From the NCBI RefSeq assembly GCF_042684665.1, contig NZ_JBHULY010000016.1, forward strand, positions 186,001 to 250,000: DNA of 64,000 nucleotides. Direction: 5' to 3'. A program made the translations under genes and the position numbers. Shown here piece after piece: positions 25,496-34,521 of this stretch (position 1 is the stretch's first letter; each line of letters starts with the position of its first letter). This stretch comes from Jejuia rubra. GTDB taxonomy: Bacteria; Bacteroidota; Bacteroidia; Flavobacteriales; Flavobacteriaceae. The notes under the pieces were generated by a model that made no database searches, had not been told where the DNA came from, and saw only the letters and a list, made by a program, of their open reading frames with translations.

Positions 25496-27421
25496 ATGCA
25501 GTTTAAATACCCCGAACTTCTTTACGCTTTATTTTTACTGCTTATCCCCATTATTGTCCATTTATTTCAGCTTCGGAAATTCAAGAAAGTGCCGTTTACC
25601 AATGTGGCCTTTTTAAAAAACGTGAACATACAGACCCGGAAAAGTTCGCAACTTAAAAAATGGTTGACACTAATTACCAGATTGTTGTTATTTGCACTTA
25701 TCATTCTTGCGTTTGCACAACCCTATTTTTCAAAAAACGACACCTTAAACAAAGTTCAAGAAACGGTTATTTACTTGGATAATTCCTTTAGCATGCAGGC
25801 TAAAGGAGCTAATGGCCCTCTGCTCAAGAGAGCGATACAGGACATCATTTCCAATATTCCTGAGAGCCAAAATATCTCGATAGTTACCAATTCAAAAACC
25901 TATAAAAACACCTCTGTCAATGCTGTCAAAAATGAATTGTTGGGATTGGAATATGAATCCAAACAACCTTCCTTTAATGCAATTTTGTTGAAGTCCAAAA
26001 ATCTCTTCAGTAAAGATGCTTCTTCTATAAAAAACCTCATTTTTATTTCTGATTTTCAAGATAGAAGTGACGATTTTCAAAAAGAAAGAGATTCCTCGAT
26101 TAATTTTTATGCTGTAAAATTAAACCCTGTCAATACACAAAACGTCTCGTTGGACAGTGCCTACATTTCAGAAGTGACGCCGACCAAATTAGAACTCACA
26201 ACCATCATTAAAAATACCGGTAACGCCATAGACAATCTGCCAGTTTCCCTTTTAAATGACGGCAATATAATTGCGAAAACCTCAACCTCTGTGGATTCTA
26301 AAGCAACGGTTACTTTTTCCCTTCCCGCCAATGAGGCCATAAATGGGGAAATCACCATCAACGATACACATTTGCAATTTGATAATCGATTGTATTTCAA
26401 CATTAATGCCACTGACAAAATAAACGTGTTGGCGATTGGCGAAACTGATGCCGACTTTTTAAAGCGAATTTTCACCGAGGACGAATTTGCTTTTACCAGC
26501 ACCTCGATTCGGAGCCTAAATTACAATAGTATTTCAGCTCAAAACCTGATTATTTTAAACGAATTAAAGAGCATTCCCATGACTTTAGTTTCCGTATTAA
26601 AAACATTTACGGATAACGGCGGAACCTTACAAATTATTCCGTCTAATGATGTTTCAATCGAGACCTACAATCTGTTGCTTAACAATTATGGCTTGGGGCT
26701 TTTGAAAAGCGTCTCTTCCGAAAAAAGGGTCACTACAATACATTATGGCCATCCGCTCTATAGTAAAGGTGTTTTTGAAAAACAGGTGAAAAATTTTCAA
26801 TATCCGAAGGTTAATGGGTTTTACACTGCTTTGAATAATCGAGGTGCTTCGATATTATCTTTTGAAGATGGGAAGCCATTTTTAATATCGAATGGTAATA
26901 TTTTTTTGTTGACCGCTTCTATTGAAACCGAAAATTCAAACTTCAAAAATTCACCATTAATCGTACCGACCTTTTACAACATCGCCAAGCAAAGCTTTAA
27001 AACACCAAACCTTTACTATTCCATAGGTGAGCAAAATGAGTATGAAGTAAAAGCAACACTAAAAAATGATGGGGTCCTATCACTCAAAAACAAGGAATTA
27101 AACTTTATACCGAGACAGCAGAATTTTAACAATAAAGTAGTAATTACCACAGAAGAACTGCCATCCAAAGCGGGCACTTACAGCATTGTAAATAATGGTG
27201 ATACCTTCGAAAATGTTAGCTATAATTACAGAAGAACGGAAAGCAATTTAAGTTATACCGATTTGGGTTCCATTGAAGGTTTAAATGTGGATTCATCCAT
27301 CACTGCGGTTTTTGATACATTAAAAAGTGAGACTAAAATTAATGCCTTGTGGAAATGGTTTGTTACTTTTGCACTGATCCTGCTGATCGTAGAAATGCTC
27401 ATCTTAAAATATTTTAAATGA
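25496..27421 (+). CDS. BatA-domain and VWA-like membrane protein
   Basis: This 641-residue inner-membrane protein of unknown role has an N-terminal BatA domain: two membrane helices (6-24 and 57-76) flanking LFQLRKFKKVPFTNVAFLK. A von Willebrand A-like region follows (about 88-215, VIYLDNSFSMQAKG with a partial DxSxS metal site, here DNSFS). A long beta-rich periplasmic part precedes a final helix (about 619-637). It belongs to the BatA-type proteins common in Bacteroidota but is not in a moxR-bat operon. Its last 4 bases overlap the next gene, so it is cotranscribed with the dihydroorotase homologue, small membrane protein and esterase. Confidence 0.85.
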   Translation: MQFKYPELLYALFLLLIPIIVHLFQLRKFKKVPFTNVAFLKNVNIQTRKSSQLKKWLTLITRLLLFALIILAFAQPYFSKNDTLNKVQETVIYLDNSFSMQAKGANGPLLKRAIQDIISNIPESQNISIVTNSKTYKNTSVNAVKNELLGLEYESKQPSFNAILLKSKNLFSKDASSIKNLIFISDFQDRSDDFQKERDSSINFYAVKLNPVNTQNVSLDSAYISEVTPTKLELTTIIKNTGNAIDNLPVSLLNDGNIIAKTSTSVDSKATVTFSLPANEAINGEITINDTHLQFDNRLYFNINATDKINVLAIGETDADFLKRIFTEDEFAFTSTSIRSLNYNSISAQNLIILNELKSIPMTLVSVLKTFTDNGGTLQIIPSNDVSIETYNLLLNNYGLGLLKSVSSEKRVTTIHYGHPLYSKGVFEKQVKNFQYPKVNGFYTALNNRGASILSFEDGKPFLISNGNIFLLTASIETENSNFKNSPLIVPTFYNIAKQSFKTPNLYYSIGEQNEYEVKATLKNDGVLSLKNKELNFIPRQQNFNNKVVITTEELPSKAGTYSIVNNGDTFENVSYNYRRTESNLSYTDLGSIEGLNVDSSITAVFDTLKSETKINALWKWFVTFALILLIVEMLILKYFK

Positions 27422-28671
27422 ACATACTGATAAAATCCGCCACGATACTAGATTCCAAAAGCGATTTTCATAACACTACCCAAGATATTTTAGTTGAAAA
27501 CGGATTGATTTCCAAAATTGGCCAGAATTTAAAAAACCCAAAGAACTACAGAGAAATCACGTTTGAAAACCTCCATGTTTCGCAAGGCTGGTTTGACAGT
27601 AGCGTGTCCTTTGGGGAGCCTGGATTTGAAGAGCGGGAAACGATTGAAAACGGTTTGAGAACTGCTTCGCTTTCGGGCTTTACGGCCGTGGCTTTAAACC
27701 CAAATACGCATCCGGTAATTGATACAAGTTCTGACGTAGCATTCGTAAAATCAAAAGCTGAAAAAAAGGCAGTTGCCTTATTGCCCATCGGTGCTTTAAC
27801 CCAAAATAGCGCCGGCGAGGATTTGGCGGAACTTTTCGATATGAAAAATGCCGGGGCAGTAGCGTTTTACGATTATAAAAAACCGATTTCGAACCCCAAT
27901 CTTTTAAAAATCGCCTTACAATATGCCAGTAATTTTGGAGGATTGGTTTGTTCCTTTCCTCAGGAAAACCAAATTGCAGGCTTAGGGGTGATGAATGAGA
28001 ATATTACCAGCACGTCCTTGGGTCTAAAGGGGAATCCGGCTTTAGCGGAAGAACTGCAAGTAGCGCGGGATTTATTCCTTTTGGAATACACAGGAGGCAA
28101 GTTGCATATCCCAACGATTTCTACAGCGAAAAGCGTTGCTTTAATCAGGGAGGCGAAGCAGAAAAAGCTAGATGTGAGTTGCAGTGTGGCGATTCACAAC
28201 CTTTATTTTTCAGATGAAAACTTGACAGGGTTTGACACGAATTTCAAGGTGAAACCTCCCCTACGCACCCAAACCGATATTAATGCTCTAATCGAGGGCG
28301 TAAAGGATGGGACAATTGATATGGTTACCAGTGACCATAATCCATTGGATATTGAGTTAAAAAAAATCGAATTTGACCATGCCGACTATGGCACCATTGG
28401 CCTGGAAAGTGCTTTTGGGGCTTTACAAAACATTTTCACCTTGAAAAAAACCATTTCAATTTTGACCAGTGGCAAAGGACGTTTTGGAGTTTCTGCATCA
28501 CCAATCAACGAAGGCAATCCTCTCAATGTTGCGCTTTTCAACCCTAACGGCACTTATGAATTTGGAAACGAGCATATTGTTTCAAAATCTAAAAACGCCA
28601 TCTTTAAAGGTGAAACCCTCAAGGGTAAAGTATATGGCATTGTGGCTAACAAAAAAGCTGTATTAAAATAA
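27418..28671 (+). CDS. Dihydroorotase-like amidohydrolase lacking metal ligands
   Basis: This protein has PyrC fold and length (417 residues) but is probably not catalytic. The canonical DxHxHxREPG metal motif reads DSSVSFGEPG (60-69), losing both histidines and the arginine. The HAED site reads SFPQEN (about 179), and the fourth site reads HIPTIST (H230 kept, second His lost). TSDHNP (305-309) keeps the aspartate of the fifth site. It overlaps the BatA-like gene by 4 bp. It may be a non-catalytic partner of aspartate transcarbamoylase or a moonlighting protein. A functional pyrC must exist elsewhere if the organism makes pyrimidines. Confidence 0.85.
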   Translation: MNILIKSATILDSKSDFHNTTQDILVENGLISKIGQNLKNPKNYREITFENLHVSQGWFDSSVSFGEPGFEERETIENGLRTASLSGFTAVALNPNTHPVIDTSSDVAFVKSKAEKKAVALLPIGALTQNSAGEDLAELFDMKNAGAVAFYDYKKPISNPNLLKIALQYASNFGGLVCSFPQENQIAGLGVMNENITSTSLGLKGNPALAEELQVARDLFLLEYTGGKLHIPTISTAKSVALIREAKQKKLDVSCSVAIHNLYFSDENLTGFDTNFKVKPPLRTQTDINALIEGVKDGTIDMVTSDHNPLDIELKKIEFDHADYGTIGLESAFGALQNIFTLKKTISILTSGKGRFGVSASPINEGNPLNVALFNPNGTYEFGNEHIVSKSKNAIFKGETLKGKVYGIVANKKAVLK

Positions 28672-28672
28672 A

Positions 28673-29002
28673 ATGACGCAACAAGAAATTCAAGAAGGTA
28701 AAACTTTTGCAATTGTGGCCTACATTACCTTTATAGGCCTAATTGTAGCAATCATAAAAAACCTAAATCAAAAAAATCCATTCACTGCATTTCACGTGCG
28801 CCAAATGATTGGATTAGTATTGCTTTTGATTTTTTCAAACTTGACCGAAAAATATGTAAACAGTTGGCTAGGCACTATGTTGTGGTTCGGCACTTTTATC
28901 CTTTGGGTTTACGGGATTATCACTGCTGTTCGTGGTGAGGCAAAGCTTATTCCTTTCTTTGGAAAACTGTTTCAGGAATGGTTTCAAAATATTGGAAAAT
29001 AA
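28673..29002 (+). CDS. Small multi-pass membrane protein (DUF4870/Tic20-like)
   Basis: This 109-residue membrane protein has three hydrophobic segments (about 11-28, 42-60, 66-87). It resembles DUF4870 proteins: AIVAYITFIGLIVA near the start and FHVRQMIGLVLLL in the middle are characteristic. The function is unknown. It begins 1 bp after the dihydroorotase-like stop, and the esterase ATG directly abuts its stop, so all belong to one transcript. Confidence 0.75.
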   Translation: MTQQEIQEGKTFAIVAYITFIGLIVAIIKNLNQKNPFTAFHVRQMIGLVLLLIFSNLTEKYVNSWLGTMLWFGTFILWVYGIITAVRGEAKLIPFFGKLFQEWFQNIGK

Positions 29003-29659
29003 ATGTTGTACACTTCTCTTTCTTTAGATTATGTCTTGAGGCCATCCACCCTCGATAAAAATCCCCCACTACTGATTATGCTCCATGGCTACGGTAGTGA
29101 CGAAAATGATTTGTTCTCATTTGCAAGTGAACTTCCCGAAGAACTTTTGATTATTTCCGCAAGGGCACCATATCGCATGCAACCCTTTGGAAATGCATGG
29201 TACGCCATCAATTTTGATGCGGACAAAGGAAAATGGAACGACAATGTTCAAGCCAAGCAATCTGTAGATTTAATTGCAAAATTCATTGACGAAGTTGTAT
29301 CTAAATACGATATCGGAAAAGACAATATCACCCTTTTGGGATTTAGCCAAGGCACAATTCTAAGTTATGCCGTGGCGTTGACTTATCCTGAAAAAGTCAA
29401 AAATATTATTGCGCTTAGCGGTTACATCAATCAAGATATTTTGCCCGAAGATATCGGCGAAAAAGAGTATTCCCATTTAGATTTTTATTGCTCGCATGGC
29501 AGTGTGGACCAGGTAATTCCTGTAGATTGGGCTAGACAAACACAACCTTTTTTAAATTCGGTGAACATTAAAAATGTGTACTCCGAATTTCCAGTGGGTC
29601 ATGGGGTGGCTCCTCAAAACTTTTATGAATTTAATACGTGGCTCGAGCAACGTTTATAG
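29003..29659 (+). CDS. Phospholipase/carboxylesterase family alpha/beta hydrolase
   Basis: This predicted esterase of 218 residues is cytoplasmic, with no signal peptide. It has the oxyanion segment LIMLHGYGSDEND, nucleophile serine in GFSQG (about 113), aspartate in CSHGSVDQVIPV and histidine in PVGHGVAPQ. This is the YpfH/acyl-protein-thioesterase-like family; natural substrates are uncertain. The start ATG directly follows the previous stop codon. It is the last gene of the run beginning at 25496. Confidence 0.88.
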   Translation: MLYTSLSLDYVLRPSTLDKNPPLLIMLHGYGSDENDLFSFASELPEELLIISARAPYRMQPFGNAWYAINFDADKGKWNDNVQAKQSVDLIAKFIDEVVSKYDIGKDNITLLGFSQGTILSYAVALTYPEKVKNIIALSGYINQDILPEDIGEKEYSHLDFYCSHGSVDQVIPVDWARQTQPFLNSVNIKNVYSEFPVGHGVAPQNFYEFNTWLEQRL

Positions 29660-29751
29660 GTGAGTTTTATCCGGACAAAGTATCCGTTTGACTGAAACCC
29701 TTATACTCCATCTTTATTTCATCGAAAATCTTTGTAGCTCAAGGAAATACA

Positions 29752-29782
29752 TTTGTTTTTGTTTAATTTTTTTATATTTTTG
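29752..29782 (+). promoter_or_regulatory. Promoter for crtW (TTTG-N19-TATTTTTG)
   Basis: TTTG at 29752-29755 and TATTTTTG at 29775-29782 are 19 bp apart, consensus spacing. The ATG is at 29811. A second TAAATTTG (29801-29808) lies 2 bp from the ATG. Confidence 0.6.
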
Positions 29783-29810
29783 TTAGACATTATTTTAATG
29801 TAAATTTGCT

Positions 29811-30512
29811 ATGAAATCTACAAAACCACTTTACAAGGCTGTGGATCCCTATGGGATTATCATTGCTTTTGTGATGATTTTTATTTGGTTTTTTTCGCTC
29901 TTCACCCTTTTAATTTGGGACATCAGTTATGCAAATCCATTGGTTTATTTAACTATTCTTTTACAGACACATTTGTACACTGGATTGTTTATTACGGCTC
30001 ATGACGCCATGCACGGCTCTGTATCCAAAAACAGAAAATGGAATACCCTAATTGGCTGGATAACCTCCATGCTATTCGCCTTCAATTTTTACGATAGATT
30101 ACTGGTAAAGCATCATGAACATCATCGATTCGTAGCTTCTGACAAAGATCCTGACTTCCATGAATCGGGTAAGTTTTGGCCTTGGTATTGGAGTTTTATT
30201 AAAAAGTACACTACGTTGAAACAATTGATTTTGATGACCATTACCCTGCAATTATTGCGATTGGTTTTCCCGTTGGATAATCTGTTATTATTTTGGATTT
30301 TCCCTGGCATATTGTCTACTTTCCAGCTCTTTTATTTTGGTACCTATGTACCTCACAAAGATGGGCATGACCATGACAACAAGCACCATTCTTCTTCTTT
30401 GGAGAAAAATCATATTTGGGCTTTTTTGAGTTGCTATTTTTTTGGATACCACTACGAGCATCATGATGCTCCCGGGGTACCTTGGTGGCGTTTGTGGAAA
30501 GTAAAACAATAA
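29811..30512 (+). CDS. crtW: Beta-carotene ketolase, CrtW-type fatty acid hydroxylase/desaturase
   Basis: This membrane diiron oxygenase is predicted to add 4-keto groups to beta-carotene or zeaxanthin (canthaxanthin/astaxanthin synthesis). It has 233 residues, close to known CrtW. Histidine clusters are HDAMHG (about 64), HHEHHRFVASDKDPDFH (about 102), YVPHKDGHDHDNKHH (about 180) and YHYEHHDAPGVPWWRLW near the end, all in CrtW arrangement, with four hydrophobic segments. It is monocistronic, with promoter and terminator of its own. No crtB, crtI, crtY or crtZ lies in the window. A hydroxylase acting on another lipid is the main alternative. Confidence 0.82.
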   Translation: MKSTKPLYKAVDPYGIIIAFVMIFIWFFSLFTLLIWDISYANPLVYLTILLQTHLYTGLFITAHDAMHGSVSKNRKWNTLIGWITSMLFAFNFYDRLLVKHHEHHRFVASDKDPDFHESGKFWPWYWSFIKKYTTLKQLILMTITLQLLRLVFPLDNLLLFWIFPGILSTFQLFYFGTYVPHKDGHDHDNKHHSSSLEKNHIWAFLSCYFFGYHYEHHDAPGVPWWRLWKVKQ

Positions 30513-30560
30513 GCTTTCAGGACTTGCGTCAAGTTATAAATGTAAGCTCATCCGGATATT

Positions 30561-30589
30561 CAAAAAAAAATCCGGCAACAACCGGATTT
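30561..30589. terminator. Bidirectional terminator between crtW and the response regulator
   Basis: AAATCCGG (30568-30575) pairs with CCGGATTT (30582-30589) around CAACAA. The minus strand has a long T-run (from the A-run 30562-30570), and the plus strand has TTTC. Confidence 0.8.
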
Positions 30590-30613
30590 CTAATCTATAT
30601 ATAATTTAAGTTT

Positions 30614-31318
30614 CTAGCTATTCACCACCAATCTAAACCCTTCGCCGTGAATATTCAAAATTTCCACCTTGTCATCAGGCTTTAAGTATTTGCGGAGTTT
30701 GGCAATGTAAACATCCATACTTCTAGAGGTAAAATAATTATCATCGCGCCAAATCTTGGTCAACGCTAATTCACGAGGCATTAAGTCATTTTCATGTAAC
30801 GCCAACAAGCGCAACAATTCATTCTCTTTAGGAGAAAGTTTTGTTGGCTCTCCCCCATCAAAACGTAAAAACCGTAATTTGGAATTCAAATGGAAACGGC
30901 CAATTTCAAACTCAAACTGCTTGCTATCGGATATAGTTTCAGTAGCCTTTCGTTGCATAATGGCCTTAATTTTCATGAGCAACACTTCGCTATCAAACGG
31001 CTTGTTTAAATAATCGTCTGCCCCTACTTTATAGCCTTTTAATACATCTTCCTTCATCGCTTTTGCAGTCAAAAAAACAATAGGCACATCCGTATTTTTT
31101 TCACGGATTTCCTTGGCAAGGGTAAATCCGTCCTTATATGGCATCATCACGTCCAAAATACATAAATCGTAATCGTCCTTCTTGAATTTTTCAAAGCCTT
31201 CCATACCGTTTTTGGCATGCACCACATCATAGTCGTTCATCATTAAATAATCTCGAAGCACGGTTCCGAAATTCGGATCGTCCTCAACCAATAAAATTTT
31301 CTTGTTTTGCTCTTCCAT
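30614..31318 (-). CDS. OmpR-family response regulator (RprY-like)
   Basis: This is a two-component DNA-binding regulator with 234 residues. The receiver domain (about 7-120) has acidic pocket VEDD (11-14), phospho-acceptor Asp56 in LDVMMP, TAKA and the conserved lysine in LNKPFD. The winged-helix effector domain (about 138-232) has LSPKENELLRLLALHEN and SMDVYIAKLRKYL. It lies 4 bp downstream of its kinase on the same strand, so the two form a pair. Overall it resembles RprY of Bacteroides. Target genes are unknown. Confidence 0.9.
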   Translation of the reverse strand: MEEQNKKILLVEDDPNFGTVLRDYLMMNDYDVVHAKNGMEGFEKFKKDDYDLCILDVMMPYKDGFTLAKEIREKNTDVPIVFLTAKAMKEDVLKGYKVGADDYLNKPFDSEVLLMKIKAIMQRKATETISDSKQFEFEIGRFHLNSKLRFLRFDGGEPTKLSPKENELLRLLALHENDLMPRELALTKIWRDDNYFTSRSMDVYIAKLRKYLKPDDKVEILNIHGEGFRLVVNS

Positions 31319-31322
31319 ATGT

Positions 31323-32897
31323 TTATGATATTAAGGGAAGCTTTATCGTAAAAGTACTTCCTTTTCCTTTTTCACTTTCTACGGACACGTATCCCTGATG
31401 GTCGTCCACTATGCGCTTCACATAGGCCAACCCCAGTCCATGTCCTTTTACATTATGTATGTTTCCTGTATGCTCCCTATAAAACTTTTCGAAAACACGT
31501 TTAGCCGCAGCTTTGCTCATGCCACTGCCTTGATCCTGAATTCTCAACAATATATTTGTTCCCACATTTTCAGTAAACACGTCTATTTGCGGCGCTTCAG
31601 GCGAATATTTTATGGCGTTATCCAACATATTTACTATCACATTTGTAAAATGGGTTTCATTTGCCAAAACAGTCGAATAATCCGCATCCAAATGTGTTTT
31701 TATATACCCCTGTCTGTCCTCAACAATCAGTTCTACATGAGTGATAGCATCTTCAACCAAATCGTGTAAATCAACCCTGTCCTTACTGATATTCAGCTCG
31801 TTTTTTTCCAGTTTAGATATTCTCAACACATTTTCAACCTGCGCGTGCATCCTTTTGTTTTCTTCTTTGATCATATTCAGATAACGCACTACCTTTTTCT
31901 GATCCTCAATAATTTTCGGGTTCTTAATCGCATCCAATGCCAAATTTATGGTAGCAATTGGTGTTTTGAACTCGTGGGTCATATTGTTGATAAAATCCGT
32001 TTTAATTTGTGATATTTTACGCTGTTTCACCAATTGGAACAAAGCACTTGAATAGGCCAAAACGATAATCAAAGTGAATACTACCGATAACATAATCATT
32101 CCAATAATGGACGACAAAATAAATTTATGGTCATCGGGAAAATTCACCAAAAGTTTATAGTTACTCTGATTATTTTCGTCATAAAAAACGGGGACACTAA
32201 AAGTTGATTTTTCATCTTTTTCGAAACCTTCGCTGTAAACTTTAGTGGCCAAATCCCTGCTATAAACCGCAAATTCAAAGTCGATATCAATACCATTTTC
32301 CTTTAATTTTTTGGACAACAATTCTGATATATCCTCCTTGGAAACTCTTTTGTGTACAGGGATAGTCTTTGCAAACGCCCGAAGGTTATTATAGAAATAA
32401 TTCTTTTCGGCATCCCTTAAACGACCGCTGTTAATAATATTCAAAATCGGGTTGGGCTTAAGATCCCTATCATTTAAATTGGCGTTATCGTACACCTCAA
32501 TTTTTGAAGTCCCTATAATATTCCTAATATCAATACTATCTAAACCGATGTCAAAGAGCGATGAAGATAATTTGTAATTATCCTCCAGCACATTACTTTT
32601 ATAGATTAACGTTTCCTTTGTACTGTTATTTTGCTGATAAATAAACAGTTGTGAAACTGCCGCGGAGTCCTTTTTCTTTTCACTGTCCAAACTTTGAAAA
32701 CGCTGAAAATAGGTATCCAACTCCTTTTTTTCAATGGCATTAGATGCATAGCTCAACGCACTTTTTACATTGAACTTAAAGCGGTCCTTTTCATTTTCAA
32801 CAGCACCATTGATAAAAAACACCTGAACAAAAATGATTCCTACAAGCGACGCACTCATCAATATTATCAGCAGGACAAAAACTTTTTTGCTCATCAC
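31323..32897 (-). CDS. Sensor histidine kinase (RprX-like)
   Basis: This membrane sensor kinase is the partner of the regulator at 30614. It has 524 residues from the first of two adjacent ATGs (32897, 32894). A membrane helix (about 4-27) is followed by a periplasmic sensor region of about 230 residues and a second helix (about 260-285). The HisKA H-box MTHEFKTPIA carries the phospho-histidine. The ATPase domain has an N-box LDNAIKYSPE, DQGSGM and GHGLGLAYVKRIVD. TAATTTTG, a perfect -7 box on the minus strand (32906-32899), lies only 1 bp before the ATG. The signal is unknown. Confidence 0.9.
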   Translation of the reverse strand: MMSKKVFVLLIILMSASLVGIIFVQVFFINGAVENEKDRFKFNVKSALSYASNAIEKKELDTYFQRFQSLDSEKKKDSAAVSQLFIYQQNNSTKETLIYKSNVLEDNYKLSSSLFDIGLDSIDIRNIIGTSKIEVYDNANLNDRDLKPNPILNIINSGRLRDAEKNYFYNNLRAFAKTIPVHKRVSKEDISELLSKKLKENGIDIDFEFAVYSRDLATKVYSEGFEKDEKSTFSVPVFYDENNQSNYKLLVNFPDDHKFILSSIIGMIMLSVVFTLIIVLAYSSALFQLVKQRKISQIKTDFINNMTHEFKTPIATINLALDAIKNPKIIEDQKKVVRYLNMIKEENKRMHAQVENVLRISKLEKNELNISKDRVDLHDLVEDAITHVELIVEDRQGYIKTHLDADYSTVLANETHFTNVIVNMLDNAIKYSPEAPQIDVFTENVGTNILLRIQDQGSGMSKAAAKRVFEKFYREHTGNIHNVKGHGLGLAYVKRIVDDHQGYVSVESEKGKGSTFTIKLPLIS

Positions 32898-32971
32898 CCA
32901 AAATTAACATTTTAACATTTAGTCAACTTATCATTTAACCTTACATTAACAAAAATGCCATAACAGATTTT

Positions 32972-33559
32972 TTATTGCGTTTTTTTAAGTATTTGACGGT
33001 GAATTTCTTGGACTTGATGTTTGGTTTTCCCTAAATCTTCGTTTGAAATTACAAAATCTGATAGGGCTATTTTTTTGTCGTCCGGCCATTGATTTTTCAT
33101 AATAGATTCGATTTTTTCTTTTGAAGAATTGTCCCGGTTTAGCAACCTCTCAATTCTTAGGGATATTGGAGCCGTAACGGTAATAACAAAATCCATCTGT
33201 TTGTCCCCTTCACTTTCAAATAAAATAGCTACCTCTTTTATTACATAAGGAGCATTCTGTTTTGCTACCCATTTCTCAAAATGTCTTTTGACTTTTGGAT
33301 GAACGATAGCATTCATTTTTTGCAAGATTGCCTTATCATTGAATATAATCTCCGCCAAAAATGGTCGGTTTAATTTGCCATCCACATAGGCATTCTCTCC
33401 AAAAAGGGCTATAAGTTTACGCTTGATCACTTTTGATCGGTGCATCAGTTTTTTGGCCTCTTCATCTGCTATATAAACAGGAATGCCTAGCGCTTCAAAT
33501 GCCTTAGCCACTGTTGTTTTCCCACTACCTATACCTCCTGTTAGCCCTACTATTGTCAT
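32972..33559 (-). CDS. coaE: Dephospho-CoA kinase
   Basis: CoaE performs the last step of coenzyme A synthesis, phosphorylating dephospho-CoA at the 3' hydroxyl. It has 195 residues. The P-loop is GLTGGIGSGKTTVA (5-18); ADEEAKKLMH and HPKVKRHFEKW are family marks, and the lid carries RLLNRDN. Its start overlaps the YbbR-like gene by 4 bp, so it belongs to the operon glycosyltransferase-ybbR-coaE. The decarboxylase/synthase coaBC is at 58574-59785. Confidence 0.95.
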   Translation of the reverse strand: MTIVGLTGGIGSGKTTVAKAFEALGIPVYIADEEAKKLMHRSKVIKRKLIALFGENAYVDGKLNRPFLAEIIFNDKAILQKMNAIVHPKVKRHFEKWVAKQNAPYVIKEVAILFESEGDKQMDFVITVTAPISLRIERLLNRDNSSKEKIESIMKNQWPDDKKIALSDFVISNEDLGKTKHQVQEIHRQILKKTQ

Positions 33560-34521
33560 TTTACGATAATGAATTCTATGCGTTGTTGGCTCAATTTGAT
33601 ACGTTTTACGTTTTCTGGAAATCTCACCAATTCTGTGATTAAAAACGATTGGTTTTGACCTGCCTTATTATAGTCGCAAACCACTCTAAAATCTTTTGGT
33701 TTGACACTGTTGAAATACTCTAAACTGGTATAATAGGACACATTAACTTCCTTTGGAAAACATTTGATAGAAATACTATCGGGCACGTTTATCACCCTGA
33801 TAGGGATTTTTACCGTGCCTTCAGTAAACTTCTCAACATCAGCAACCAATTCCACTTCATCCAAAGAAAACTTCAAATCCTTTCTGTTTTTTGGAAGTTT
33901 AAGTCTTGCCTTTTTTGAAATATCCGTCTTAACATTGTCCAGTTGAACCAATTCGGTTTCCAAACCTTGCAAACTTTCAACCATATCATGTGGCCCAACT
34001 ACAACAATCGAATCTGGATCTGCTTCAACTTCGTTTAACATATCAAAGCCTGGGGCGAATTGTATTTCAGCTTTTGCCAATACGGGTACTTTTTTCACCA
34101 TATTCGTATCGAATCGAAACACTAAAGTATCTGGATCTATACTTAGCAATTTCACCTGATTTTGAAACTGCTTCTTTTCATTTAAATATGAAACCGACCT
34201 TGCAAACACATATGACGACCCTGTTTTGTATACTTCATTTGAAAAATCGACAGCAATTTGTGGTTTGGTAAGACAATACTGCAACCATTTAAATCCATGG
34301 GTTTTCAAACGGATATCCAGCTTATTATTGGAATCATTCAAAATGACTTTGTCCCGTGGCACATTTAATCTTTTTACTTCAAAAGCCACAGTATTAGTAT
34401 ATTCTTTGGAAAGTTTGGTAAAAATCAAAATAACAAAGGACGAAGATAGAAAGAGAAGAAACACGTTCAACCTTTTGTTTTTCACTGAAGCTAAAAGCTC
34501 TTTTTTTAATTTTCTAATCAC
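33556..34521 (-). CDS. YbbR-like domain protein
   Basis: This membrane-anchored protein has 321 residues. One membrane helix near the N-terminus (about 19-37) is followed by an outward-facing portion with YbbR-type beta domains (about 40-110, 140-215 and 220-318). In other bacteria YbbR partners with the diadenylate cyclase CdaA; no such gene is here. It overlaps glycosyltransferase (4 bp) and coaE (4 bp), so translation is coupled. Its role in Bacteroidota is not known to me. Confidence 0.82.
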   Translation of the reverse strand: MIRKLKKELLASVKNKRLNVFLLFLSSSFVILIFTKLSKEYTNTVAFEVKRLNVPRDKVILNDSNNKLDIRLKTHGFKWLQYCLTKPQIAVDFSNEVYKTGSSYVFARSVSYLNEKKQFQNQVKLLSIDPDTLVFRFDTNMVKKVPVLAKAEIQFAPGFDMLNEVEADPDSIVVVGPHDMVESLQGLETELVQLDNVKTDISKKARLKLPKNRKDLKFSLDEVELVADVEKFTEGTVKIPIRVINVPDSISIKCFPKEVNVSYYTSLEYFNSVKPKDFRVVCDYNKAGQNQSFLITELVRFPENVKRIKLSQQRIEFIIVK

